NCBI GenBank assembly: GCA_027596075.1
Contig: JADGJC010000251.1
Location: forward strand, 28,287 to 54,341
Reading direction: 5' to 3'
Origin: Rhizophlyctis rosea
Lineage: Eukaryota; Chytridiomycota; Chytridiomycetes; Rhizophlyctidales; Rhizophlyctidaceae
DNA: 26,055 bases
Part shown: piece after piece, positions 10,322 to 21,239 of the stretch
Layout of the letters: every line of letters starts with the position of its first letter
How positions within the stretch are numbered: position 1 is the stretch's first letter
Notes under the pieces: model-generated
What the model was told of the DNA's origin: nothing
The model's input: only the letters and a program-made list of their open reading frames with translations
Database searches by the model: none
Translations under genes and position numbers: made by a program

Positions 10322-11858
10322 TGGACTTTGCGGGGTGCCGAGAGCTTGAGGGGCGGGTGTGCGAGGGATGGAGGGCGGTGTGATGAATGGGAGCCCGTGC
10401 GAGCCATCAGGAGGGACATTGAGGCGCGGGGGACCTCCTTATGCCTCTAAGCCAGTTATGATGTAACAAGATATAGAGCTGAGATGGATTATTGTATTGT
10501 CGCCGTGGACGTCCTATCCATACTGCTGCTACAGATAGTAGGGGTCTGTGAAACAAAAAAGGTGTAAACCTCGCATGCAAGGCTCAGTGTTCAAACGGTA
10601 GTCACTATGTTCAACTCGAAAAAAACGCCCGTTTGCGGAATTATCGAAGAGTTTGCTTAAGGTGGAAAACCCATTTGGACTGAGGATCTTCACCAGGCTT
10701 TTACACCGGGAGATTGGACATTATGGACAGCGTTCACTCCTTTTGATTTGTATTCTGATCTCCGATGACACAAAAAAGATGCTGAATTGAGGTCGTGGGC
10801 AAGATCGATCCTGATGGCAGCCTTTGTGAACTGGGGCCGAATGGACTGAAAGTTGCTGGTCCAGAGAGCGCAATTGGATGGCGATGGGAATGGTCAAAAG
10901 AATAAATGTGCATGTTGGGTATTTGCGGTCGCGGTGCCAAATGAGACTGCCGAGAGGCGTGGCATACCTCTACCAATGGCGTGAGTGGCGCAACGCTAAT
11001 GCTGCCGTGAAAAACTGTCGTCCCCGGCAGGCGGTCGAATGCTCCTTTTTCACTCTTTTCTTACGCCCCGGTCGACAATCAGATGTCTTTTGAGCATGGA
11101 CTGGTTGGGAAGGAGGGACATAAACTCGCGTGGGATCGTTTCCACCTTTTCATAGTGTTTGAATGGCAGCAGGATACAATCATTTGCATGTAACAATCGG
11201 CATTGATCTTAGCATTAGCATTAGTATAGCATAGCGATAGTCACTAGTCTGCATTTCGGTCTAATGATCAGCTTATACCATCACGTTTGGACGCCCTCAA
11301 CAATCTAGTCTGATGTCAAAGTTGTGCGGTTTGGATGATTTCATATTGGCCTGTTTTTTTTTTCTTTGAGATTGTTTAGTCGCATGCGCATGATGACATG
11401 GTGTAAATACGTAACCGTCGACGGTTCACCAACTCCGTCAGCTCTTGGAGCTATGGATCAGTATCGTCTTTCGTCTGAAAGACCGGCTTCGGGAATGAGA
11501 CGTTTTGTACACGAGAAGCGATCAAGAATAATGAGAGTGACGGGGTCACCAGCAGCGCTAAGTTGACAGGTTGTCGCAAATTTGCCAGAGAACTGCTGCA
11601 GCAGGCTGAAAGAAGTCAGGTTCCGGCATTTCTGAAGTTGCAGCGAGCGACACGTGGATGGTGTTTTGAACACTGTGTTGCTGGCCTTCATACCACGTCA
11701 GATCGCAAACACTCTTATCACGGTTCCATCAATAGTTCGGGCCAACCACTGAAGCCTGACTTTGAGCTATCTTGTATAGATGATCGGTCTCAAGACAAGG
11801 CAGTTGACAATCTTTTGTGGAGCAATCAATTTTGCTCCCTGATTTTTCTCCGGGACAA
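10322..11858. other. Intergenic stretch between convergent HET gene 1 and TIL gene; contains repeat copy B
   Basis: The two flanking genes converge on this segment, so it holds both 3' ends and no promoter is required. ORFs up to about 100 codons on both strands are short, overlap each other and lack domains. The only structure I see is dispersed repeat copy B at 11203-11375. Confidence 0.5.
11203..11375. repeat. Dispersed repeat, copy B
   Basis: Partner of the repeat at 6271-6430 in the same orientation. It contains TTAGCATTAGCATTAG, ATAGCATAGCGATAGTCA, the 21-nt exact match (11270-11290, with CTTATACCATCACGTTTGG), then a T10 tract near 11355 and TTGTTT. The copies differ by substitutions and small indels outside the exact core. 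It lies 0.9 kb downstream of HET gene 1, while copy A lies 0.2 kb downstream of the mitochondrial microprotein gene. Confidence 0.6.
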
Positions 11859-12966
11859 TCAAGCGGGCGGCGTGTAAGAAGGACAGTCAGCTGCAAGAAT
11901 ACATTGTCCGGTCCCGCTGGCCCAATCGCGGTAATACCCGTCCTTGCAGGCGCACTGTTGGGAACACGCTCCACCGGCAAAGTCTTGGCATACCACGGCG
12001 GGATCATAGCTGAGATATGAGCAGGGAGCGTCGGTGCAGGTGTCTGGTGGGAGGGGATGTGTTAGGTTGTTAGTTTTGCGATAGACTTGAACTTGGGGAG
12101 GTATCACACCAAACAAGAAAATGATCAACGTACTGCAAACATCTCTATATTCCTCATTCACCCCACAAACCGGAATCGTCGGTGACGGGGAAATCCACGC
12201 CGTAGTAGTCGGAATCGCCACACTCTTCAATTTCTCTTTCAACTTCCCCACCGTCTTTTCAAACCCATTCGCCGCTTTATTCAACAACGGCCTCGCTTGT
12301 ACTAAGATCTTCCGGACGGCAGTTAAATGGTCTTTGAGCGCACCGACGGTGAGGGTGTAAGGAGTGTGATCGTAGTAGGCGGGGAGCTCTTGTTGGACGG
12401 TGTTGACGGCGAGTTGGAGTTCTGCGTCGCTGGAGTGGAGGAGTTCGAGGGCGGGGGAGAAGTAGGTTGTGTTGGTGGCTTGGAGTTGAGAGAGGAGGGT
12501 TGGGTAGGGTTGGAGGTAGGTGTAACGGAGGACACAGGGGAGGACGGGGTATTTGACGAATGACACTGTGGGTTTGATGGTAGAAGAGAGAGTGTGTGAG
12601 TAATATGACAGCTGGAACTCATCTCATTTGATAACAATGACTGCAGTGCGAACACTCACACAAAGACATCCAAGACCTCGTCATATGAATCCCAATGATT
12701 GCCTCAACATGATACACCTCATCATACAAAGTGGACACATTGTTCTTCTGGCCCAAAATTTGGTTCTTGCCCCCTATAAGATGGCCAAGAATAGAGTCGA
12801 GATTGTCGACGGCTTCATCGAGGGAGATGGTCGCTTCGCGCGTCCTGTTGGTGACGGCGTCGAGCCATGGGCGCGGGTCCGCGTCGACTTTGCAGCGCGG
12901 GGGTGGGGCATAGGCGCCTTGGAGGATGGCGAGGAAGAGGGCGAGGAGGGGCAGGGTGGGTTTCAT
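11859..12966 (-). CDS. Secreted protein with C-terminal TIL (trypsin-inhibitor-like, cysteine-rich) domain
   Basis: Three exons (minus): 12966-12660, 12565-12134, 12043-11859. The introns are 94 and 90 bp with GTGAGT and GTACGT donors and CCCACAG and CCACCAG acceptors; phases match. Product 307 aa. Residues 1-20 are a clear signal peptide (LLALFLAILQGAYA). The middle (about 30-235) is predicted helical and unrecognised, with sequons at Asn40, Asn76 and Asn134. Residues 236-300 hold ten cysteines (236, 246, 249, 254, 265, 273, 277, 279, 294, 300) in the TIL pattern, starting CGVNEEYRDVC and including CSQQCACKDGYYRD. TIL domains form five disulfides and often inhibit serine proteases through the loop between the fifth and sixth Cys (here QDFAGGA); without a basic or large hydrophobic residue there, trypsin inhibition is doubtful. 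A role at the surface or as an adhesive or inhibitor is inference. Confidence 0.85.
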
Positions 12967-13060
12967 TGTTCCGGGAGTTTGGGAGGAAGGTGGATGAGCG
13001 CGGTGGAGGTGAGGGAGTAGGTTGAGGTGGCGGGCTTTTATGTTTTTTTCTTTGCGTCCC
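12967..13060 (-). promoter_or_regulatory. Core promoter of the TIL gene
   Basis: On the minus strand a TATA-like CATAAAAGCCC sits at about 13034-13044, roughly 70 bp upstream of the ATG at 12966, followed by a C/T-rich leader. The spacing fits a short 5' leader. Confidence 0.45.
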
Positions 13061-15968
13061 TTTGCAAATCTCGTTCGCCGTCTATTCGGCAAGTTTTCTC
13101 CTTCGACATCGAAGGCACCTTTGGTGCATGACGGGTGTAACAGCTATCTGGAGCCAATTTGCAGGATTCAGTGCCAATATGTGGGGGAAGCGAGAACTGG
13201 TCACGGCAAGCCATTTCATTTTTTCCATTCCACGGACACAAAAATGAAATGGTTTGTCTCCTTTCATTCCCGCCCCTTTGACCTCACATCCTTTTGTGTC
13301 AATCATGGGTGGGGAAAAGCTGCAAACCACAAAATGCTCAAAATCTTGTTTGATGGGGGGCTTGGCCGGAAGTGTTACGAATGTCATACCGGCGCAGTGA
13401 GTTACTTCTTTGGAGGTCTCCGGGTTCTTGGAATGGTGGTGCACCACAAGACCATCAAGTCCCACATGATCTAAACTTAGCCGACTCCCACACCCGGAAG
13501 GTGGGACCGGGATGGTACCCACGTTCTCACATAATCCAGCCTACCCCAATATTGGTGAATGGCTGCACTATGGAAACAAAACACAAGTTACCGCCATTAC
13601 GAGCCGGACAGACATGCCTACATCGACAGCGACCGAATTGACTTGATCAGCTCTGAAGGTTGCGAAGATTACCTATGGAACGCAATGGGAGTAGCATTGA
13701 AGTGCCATTCGACATCACCAATCTGGATTATATATAGCCCGCCGTCGAAACAGCAAGAAGACGAGGCCCGGCGCGTTGTTCAGGACATAGTGAACTTCAA
13801 CCAATCCACAACCGTCCTATGACGGACGTTGCTTCTTCCCCTTCGTTGCTTCACGAGCAAGGCATTTTGTTCACGTCCCCCAGTTCCCCCAGCGCAGAGC
13901 TTTACATCATGGCCGGTGTCCCTTCAAGAGCAAACGAATGCAATTCCACGCAATGTAAGCTTGTGAGGACTTGGCATGGCCGATCCCTGTGTATGTTTTT
14001 TGCTTTTCTGAGTGGGAAGGTTGTTGCTTCGTTATGAAGGGCGTTGCAAATTTGTGCGGGAGGGTTGTATCTCCATCAGTAAGGTGATACGATCGGAACA
14101 GTGCTGGAACTCGAGTCCGTCGAACATTCAATACCTGGGCTCTCATCTTTATCCAGTGCGAGAGCTCAGCTTCAGGTAAAGATGCTTTCCTTTTTTTTCT
14201 CTGAAGGACTCTTGGTTGGAAGGGAAAAGGAGGGCAACCATGTTGGTTTTTATCCTCACAAGATACATGTGAAATCGAGCCTTTTGAAACTATCTTCAGC
14301 GGCTCAGCCTGAGAATCAGACTTGACGGTGAGACTGGCGAGAGGAAGTCCTTCCTTAGCTCAGGACTGCTTTCAATTTCAACATCCCTGCCACGATGATT
14401 TTAGACCTCTGTCTTTCTACCGACCGATCTCCCCTTCCACTTCCAAACCCCAAAAAGTAATTTCCTTCGTTTCGGCGTCAGGATGGTGGCGTTCGTGGAC
14501 AGCAGCCAAATCCACCGATTCGGAAAGTTTCAACCCCATTAAGCGAAGCCAATGGCTAACAATGTGAATGTTGAGGAGGGCTGAGGTTGCATTGTGTCAG
14601 CATGGCTGCGGTCTTTGCTGAAGACTTGAGGGGAATGGAGAGTGATATCTCTACTGAGGTGAGCACAACTCTACTTATGCCGTGCAACACCTGCTCCGAG
14701 CATCCGGTGGTCTTTTCTGGTCGCCTTCTGCTACGTTGCGCAATCTAGATGCAATGGGCGCTTGCAAGAATAGACACTGAGTTCAGGTTGATTTCGAATT
14801 GACGGCCTCTTGCCAGGTAAAATGGGTCAATCCTGGTCGCTCGGCAGTCTGGGCAACCATCGCATTTCTTTCTGTCGAGTTGGGCGTTTTATGTCATCGC
14901 CCATGTTTTCGTTCTGGACGGTCAATGACATTTACCACCTTTTCCCCTGCCGCCTCATGAATATCGGATACTGGCAAAGAGCGAACCTTGAATCTACAGA
15001 TGTCAATTGTGCGGGCGTCGGCAATACCCAAGCCTGTTGAAGTCATTGCTTTTGTCATGCAATCAATGCTCGGCATCGTGAGACATTGTGACCTCGTGAT
15101 TTTGCATTGTACGTCATCATTTTACAAGAGTTTTCCATCATGTCAATGATGAACAAGACTACCCTCACTACTTGCTGGGTTATTGTAAGCCGCTAATCGC
15201 TGCGAATCGGGAATGATGCTCCGGTATTCTTCGTTCATTTTTTCCGCGGAGTTAAACGGAAACGTGTGTCATCATGTTGACTGGGTGTGGTGTCTTGACG
15301 CCGATGTGAGAGGTGAGGAATGGTAGTAGGGCAAGGTGCATACTGGCTACAAGGAGTTGTGGGCTGGGGTGGCAATGAATCTGGACAATTACATTAAATA
15401 GGGATGTTGACTCCCCAGTCACCAGTGCCGTGGTGTGCCATCAGTGAATGGATCATGATCCCACGTGCGCCACCCCATGTCCGAACTGTCCGAACTCCCC
15501 GGATGCATGGTGTGTGAATCTGTGTGATTAGTTGTGATTGACAACTTCCCCCACCTCCAAATTGCCCCGAGCCCCCTTCCTCAGTCCTCTCTCACTCAGC
15601 CAACCAACCCAGCATGACACTCATGACATGATCACACGTAAGCAATTCGATGAACTCGATGATCCCATGCCCCCTTCCCTCTGCCACTTCTGCCTGCCAA
15701 TCCTTAACTCTACTCCCCTAAATCCAAAGATACCCTGCCAAGCACCCTGCCATCATTGACCTTTTCGTATTGGTTGCTTTGATTGGCATCATTCTCTACT
15801 CATAACACCTACCTCACTGCCCTTCCTCTTTCATCGTGGGACTCGACGGAAATTGGACTCACTAGTAGGCTCACCTACTCCCTCTTCCTATTTGATTATT
15901 CGTGCATATCAAGACCGCACCCCCGCCTGAAATACACTCACTCCACACGCACGCACATATACACAGTG
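13061..15968. other. Gene-poor 2.9 kb stretch
   Basis: No gene can be supported with confidence. The best candidate is an 87-codon plus-strand ORF at 13559-13822 (MAALWKQNTSYRHYEPDRH at the start, ending FNQSTTVL) with a protein-like hydrophilic composition; it has no intron signals, domain or homologue I know, and a TATATATA-like word at 13727-13734 lies inside it. The next ORF (13819-14037) overlaps its stop codon. The remainder is low in structure. The last 400 bases are C/T-rich and probably form the promoter and leader of the SDIF-motif gene. Confidence 0.4.
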
Positions 15969-17522
15969 ATGCTGCAAGGGGTACGTCATCACATGGATTG
16001 ACATTTTCTCCCAATCATATCCATTATTATTGCATTCACAAATCCGCACCCATTGACCATTTTTTGGTGACTTCGTACCTTACACAAACAGAACTCATCC
16101 GAAAGACGCACCCCGGGATCCCAGCGATCATCCCAAATCATCTTCGGGACTTATGCGGAGAAACCGACGTCCTCCTACCGGTCAATGACCTTCTCGACTC
16201 CAATCAAGCAGCAGACGCCCAAGGTCGTTGATGGTTACATCGCCTCTTCTGATGCTAGGTCCGCGGGGAGGACTAGGGATAGGTCGAGTGATATCTTCAA
16301 TTTGGGAAGTCTTGGGCGTACTGAAAGGATGACAAGTGGATTTGGCGTCGTTGGTGATGGTGCAGGCGAGGCGGGTGGGGTGAGTGCGGTGGGTGGGGCG
16401 GGTGGGGTGGGTGGTGGGAGTAGCAGGAGGTACCGTATGGAATCGGACATTTTCAACTTGAATGACTTGCGCAGTGGGTTGGCTAGTGCTGCTGCTGCTC
16501 CGTATGGGCCGGCTAGTGCTGCTGAAGGTCAGTATGGAACGGGCAAGGCTGCTGCTGCTGCTGCTGCTGAGAGTGAGTATGAGCTGGGCTCGCGCCGCGT
16601 GGCAGACACATACCGCGATAATAGTGCCGGCAGGGACAGTGTTGCCAGGGAAAAGTCGGCACGGCCATTGTTGGACAGGCACGACTCGACGGCTTCCATG
16701 TACCCCGAGGACAACCACGACGTTGACCACCGTAACAAGGACATTTCACCCGCTCGCTACCACCATCACGATGATGACGTGTCAAATACTACACCCTCCC
16801 GCTACCTCCGCGATGACGACAACGTGTTGGACACCACTCGAGACCCATACACATCCTCCTCCGTCCTCCCACCGAGCGAAGCTCCCTACTCTCGCGCCCG
16901 CACGCCCGTCGAATCCACCACCACCTACAAAGACCGCCCTCAAATCATCGACCGTCCCACCTACGACACCTCATACGAACCCTCCACACCAACAACCCAC
17001 ACCCGCCGTCCAACCTACACCTCCGCCCCACGTACCCCCTACGCAATCGACGACGATTCAACGACCCCATCCTTCTTCCCACCCCCTCCTTCAACCCCAC
17101 CCGTCCAAACTCCGTACGCAACAGACACTTATGGGCAAGTTCCGCTCCCTCGCCCAGCGTCTGTAACGCACCTCCAAACCCCCTACGCAACGACAACCAA
17201 CACCCCCCCAACGCCCCCGCAAACTTATACTGCCACCCAACGTCTGCCTTCCGCGCCCTTTACGCCGTCTGCATCGGACGCGAAGGTGTCAACCAGGAGA
17301 CACTTTGTGGGTGTGGGCACAAGTGATATTTTCGGGTTGACGCCGCGGGGGAGTTTGAGGGGTGATGAGAGGGAGAGGGAGGGGTGGCCGGATTTGGGAG
17401 TTGCAGAGGGGAAGAGGGCGGGGGGTTTGAGTAGTGCGGAGGTTAATAGGGAGAGGAGTGGGAGGGGTGTTGGCGGGGGGAGGGGGGAGGTTGGGCAGGG
17501 GATGGCGGGGTTTTATTATTGA
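15969..17522 (+). CDS. Intrinsically disordered protein with repeated S-D-I-F-[NG]-L motifs
   Basis: I infer two exons: 15969-15980 (12 nt, MLQG) and 16092-17522, joined across a 111-bp intron with GTACGT donor and ACAAACAG acceptor. The join opens a frame of 31 extra codons (NSSERRTPGSQRSSQIIFG...) running into the ATG at 16185, giving 480 aa; without it the protein is 445 aa. Almost all of it looks disordered: Gly/Val-rich near 90-115, Ala runs at 137-140 and 157-163 from GCT repeats, Asp/His-rich near 210-225, and Ser/Thr/Pro-rich at 260-400. A short motif recurs: SSQIIFG (17-23), SDIFNL (70-75), SDIFNL (122-127) and SDIFGL (415-420). TPYA also occurs three times (319, 344, 367). The pattern recalls the SSxxxFG / SNIFG motifs of SPIRAL1 and Jupiter/HN1 microtubule proteins, a weak memory-based resemblance. 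A cytoskeletal role is speculation. Confidence 0.75.
16545..16570 (+). repeat. GCT trinucleotide repeat coding polyalanine
   Basis: A run of GCT codons inside the SDIF-motif gene encodes seven alanines; a shorter run at about 16486-16500 encodes four. These are in-frame triplet microsatellites, likely to vary in length between strains without breaking the frame. Confidence 0.8.
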
Positions 17523-17795
17523 TGTGATGGGGTGGGAGGGGAGGGGGGGAGGGGGTGGCAAGGATGGGGTGGAGAGGGGGGAGGGGGGAGGAGAGGGAAC
17601 GCGGATAGAAGTGGTGGTGTGACAGGACGGAGTGTTCCAATGTGCCTTGCTATACCCAATATGATATTCCATAATCGCATGAGATGACTTTTGTCTCGCA
17701 TTGCTGTGTGCTCAGGTTCGTTGGATCGGACCCATCAGAGGATACTCCAGGCGGAGCAGGCCAAGGATGTTGCGATTGAGCAGCGTGTCATGTAA

Positions 17796-17822
17796 GTCAT
17801 GTCATTGTGAGCCTGACATGAC
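17796..17822. repeat. 9-bp perfect inverted repeat, 9-nt spacer
   Basis: GTCATGTCA (17796-17804) and TGACATGAC (17814-17822). It lies about 270 bp past the stop of the SDIF-motif gene, so it could be part of that gene's 3' region or simply chance. Confidence 0.5.
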
Positions 17823-20262
17823 ATGGCCGATTTCTTTGCTCCGCCATTGAGTCGTTTTTTGGATCCAGTATGCTGCGACTTTGCAATTCTGGATTCACTC
17901 TGTTTCCTTGGTCTGGACGCGTTCGGGAGATGACATTTCATCATGAACGTCGTTCCCTATTCGCCCCTGAGCTTTCTTTTTGTTTGAGAAAAACTCAGGC
18001 AGGATGATTTCGCTCCTTGTCGGGCTCTTGACTTGGGATGGTCAATCCTCGAGTTCACCTATACCTTAGCTCTAAATGGCGTCATCCTTGAACTTGACCG
18101 GAGCCAACTTGCCGAGCTTTTCCTGGGTTTCTTTCCTTCGTTGGATGGTGTGTTTGATATGTGCGAGTCCGGCGGGACTTTGCAGTTCTATTTCCGAACG
18201 TACATGGATTGAGGACACGTAGAGGAAGGTGAATGAACAAACCTTGGCTTTTTCTTTTGTGCGAGATGTACAGTATGACGACCGGAATGCTCGATGATGT
18301 GTTGCAAAGAAAAGGCTTGGAAAAACTTCCATTATCGCCAGCCGTGGAAATAAGCTGGACCTGCGTAGGTGAATGTTGATGGTGGAAATCAAACCGCTGA
18401 ATGCTCCCCGGGCCGATTGCCCTCGGTCTTGCATCGTCCGGAACGTCGACTGTGTTCTTTTTTTTGTTTGTAACACGTTGCTTGATTTGGTACAGTTCCA
18501 GACCCTTGAAAAGTTTGTGAGCGATTGCAAATATGTTGCGTTTGGCGGTCGAATGTTGATGCTTGCCGTTCGGATGGAGGCGGTGTCATTTACTTCATTT
18601 TGTATTGGGTCGAGGTGGCCAATTATGGCATTTGTGCGGTCAATGAGAGGTGCATTAAAAGACAGGGGTAAAGGGTGAAGGGATACAGATGTTTAATATC
18701 GACTTTCGTACAGGAGAAGTGGTTTGGGTTACCTGGGCTTGGGTTGATGGTCCATGAAGGTGGTCATTGGTCATGTGAGGCATCTCAGGGTGTTGCGTAG
18801 TATAATCCGATTACCTCCTCCGGAATGACCATTTCGTTCTTCGCTCTGCAATTCTCTCCGTTTTTGGGGTTCAGTATGGCGTGTCTTTGCAAGTTGGATG
18901 CCCCAAACATGGAGTTGAGTTTTCCAAAGGCGTTGGCCCGCCGCATTCCAGCTCGACGGCAGCCTTCCTATCGATGCCGGCTTTTTCCTTATTGCCAGCC
19001 GAAGATGCGATTGCGCATGGAAGTGGGAATCTTTGAAAAGTGGGCAGTTGCAAGGTTCGCAGAAACTTTTGTTGTACGCTCACTTTTGGAAATTGGAAAA
19101 GTCAAAGGACGTTTACCAACATCGTAGCGTGGAATTGAGTCGTCGACTCCAGGTTATGGGAGGTTCTATGCACGTCATCTTTTTTTGAGTGTTGAATTTT
19201 CTCACTCCCTTCATCCTTTCCGGTTATGAGATGAAGAATGATGTTGTCAGGGAGTAGGTTTTCGGAAGTTCAGCTGAATTGTAGACAACGAGCACGGCTT
19301 GCCGATGAATTCTGGGCTTCTTGTAGAAGACATCGCCATGGCTTTTTTTTTGTTTCTTCCCTTTTTTTCCTAGACGAGCATGGTGTCCGTTGATATGTTG
19401 CAGACGAAATATTGAGCATCTGATTATGACGTCCCTTGTTGGCGACAAGAGGTCATGTGGAAAGCAATGGGGATGGCGGAGTGTGTTCAGAGCCTTGTAC
19501 CCTTTGGTCCAGTGGGTCGGCCTTGCTCGACGTCCTGTAAGGACCTCCTATCCTTTTTTCTCTACCCCAAATTTTCCATACCTTCGTGCCATGTACATGA
19601 ATTTTGATCATAAAAGTCAATGTTCATTGCCAACTGAGTTGGTTTGCGTTCCATTGAATAGTGAATAGTCATTGAATACTGATCATATTTGAACCTGTCT
19701 TTGTCCCCTGCTGAGTAACCGATGAGTCCCACTCCTCGAGTTACGTGCGCTCAGAACTGCGTGTGATTTCGTTTTGCACCCTTCCTTTACTAAGAACTTA
19801 CAGCAAGGATCAGCCTGATCCTGGAAGGATGGCATATTCTGCTTCTACACCCTCCTCCTCGTACTGTGTTTGGTCAGTGAATTCCGTGGCAGCTCTCAAT
19901 GTACTTCTGACGAGCTTTGAGATCTTGTCTGAAAATAAGCGATGGGTTGGTTGCCTTGTTTTTTCCTCCGTGGGCGAGATCTTGTTTTGTGCATATGTGC
20001 GGTTTGGAACTTCCCCTTTTTTTGAGTAATGGACGGTTGTTGAACTCAGTGAATGTGTATAATGACGGGCCGTCCCCCCGCTCTTTTGCGATTGAGCACT
20101 TTCTTTGAAACCATTCATGGTGAGATCTGCTGGATATATATACCGAAGTTACCCAGTAATCACCTGACTTGCAGTGGTGCTGGTGACTTTGATGGGTGAG
20201 GTCAGCGCCTTCGCGCGAACCCTAACACTCGGCACTTGTAAAGGGGGTTGGAAACTCTCTCC

Positions 20263-20335
20263 TAATGGCCTAATGGCTTAATGGCCTGTACTAATGGCGT
20301 TAATGGCCGGTGCAAATGGCCTTGATCAGTGGCCT
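20263..20335. repeat. Degenerate TAATGGCC minisatellite
   Basis: About five to seven copies of an 8-bp unit: TAATGGCC at 20263, TAATGGCT at 20271 and TAATGGCC at 20279 are directly adjacent; TAATGGCG at 20292, TAATGGCC at 20301, AAATGGCC at 20314 and a looser AGTGGCC near 20327 follow with short spacers. No ORF crosses the array. Confidence 0.8.
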
Positions 20336-20786
20336 GCATCTGCAAAGTCCTGTGCGGTAGTTGCGGTGCGCGGAGCAACCGATGGTGCTCTCTTGAATTA
20401 GGTGATTTAGAAAGCTAGCCCCAGTGCTCGATGTTCCTGGAAAGCAAGTAAAGCATCGGCTAAAGTTTGCTTCCGTTATGAAGCAGCCGGCGCCGTTGGA
20501 TGAACGGTCATGGCATCTGGGTTGCAGCTTGAAATGTCTTTTTGCCTGTTTATGTCTTCTTCCACTTTTGATGCATCGCCGAAGAATATCCTACAGACTA
20601 TTTGTGCGGAGCTGCGAGGCAGATCCCGTTTTCAAGCTGCACGCGAAGTCGGTACAGGAGTTGCCCGATCTATCATTTAGCGTGCCATGCAGTTTGTTGC
20701 AAATATATGGATGATGTTTGCGGTACAAATACTCGTGACTCTACCGTACAGGAACCAAAAAGAAATGCAATAAATTCGCAAATGAC

Positions 20787-20831
20787 TTCATCATGATTTG
20801 GTGGATATCAAATCCACCAGATGATCATGAA
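20787..20831. repeat. 45-bp imperfect palindrome / hairpin
   Basis: The core is TGGTGGAT (20799-20806) and ATCCACCA (20812-20819) around a 5-nt loop. The outer arms TTCATCATGAT and ATGATCATGAA are near-complementary. It is non-coding and about 400 bp downstream of the HET gene 2 stop codon. Confidence 0.65.
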
Positions 20832-21239
20832 TGGTTGAAAGTAAGTTGCTGCTTGATTGCCCCGGTATTGAGGCGGGGCTACCTGCACCATTGTGAGACC
20901 TCCTAAAGAGCGATTTGGTGTGTCAATTCATTTAAACCTTGCACAGTACTCCACTACGTGCATCGGGCGGGCAATAAGTCAAAGCAAGTGAAGTGTTTTT
21001 CCCTTTTCATTACTTCATAACAACGGCCAGATGATCAAGGGCTGGGGGCAGATTCCACCGCGGAAGGACTGTGACAAAATTTCAACCAGAAAAAAAAAAT
21101 CAGACGACAATCTTCAAGAGTTGTATGAGTTGATGGTACGGCTCCAAGAATCCAGCAAAGCAATCCTATTGACTTGGTCTCGACTGATCTATCATATTTT
21201 GGCTGTTAGCAAGTTGGTCATGGGCATGCACCAGAGGGA

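Larger units (their letters stand above)
17523..21239. other. 3.7 kb gene-poor stretch between convergent SDIF and HET gene 2
   Basis: The flanking genes converge here, so no promoter is needed. The first 100 bases are strongly G-rich. No ORF has a recognisable domain. The minus ORF at 18072-18530 ends in a plausible-looking KHTIQRRKETQEKLGKL segment, but its upstream half is not protein-like. The segment contains inverted repeats at 17796-17822, 19806-19822 and 20787-20831 and a TAATGGCC minisatellite at 20263-20335. Several loosely similar words recur (for example TTCC[AT]TAT[TC]GCCAGCCG near 18330 and 18990), which may be decayed repeats. Confidence 0.45.

Noticed and set aside
13559..13822. 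87-codon plus ORF with protein-like composition
   Set aside because: No promoter, intron, domain or homologue that I can recognise; its length is within what chance gives in about 3 kb of mid-GC DNA. It is mentioned in the intergenic entry only.
16182..16730. 182-codon minus ORF antisense to the SDIF-motif gene
   Set aside because: Its Ser runs are the mirror of the GCT repeats in the sense frame and it has no independent support.
18072..18530. 152-codon minus ORF ending in a plausible KHTIQRRKETQEKLGKLAPVKF segment
   Set aside because: The upstream part is not protein-like, alternative frames across a weak GTTTGT donor are equally plausible, and no domain is recognised.
19806..19822. Palindrome AGGATCAG-C-CTGATCCT
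   Set aside because: Short and isolated; a single 17-bp palindrome in 3.7 kb of non-coding DNA is not strong evidence of function.
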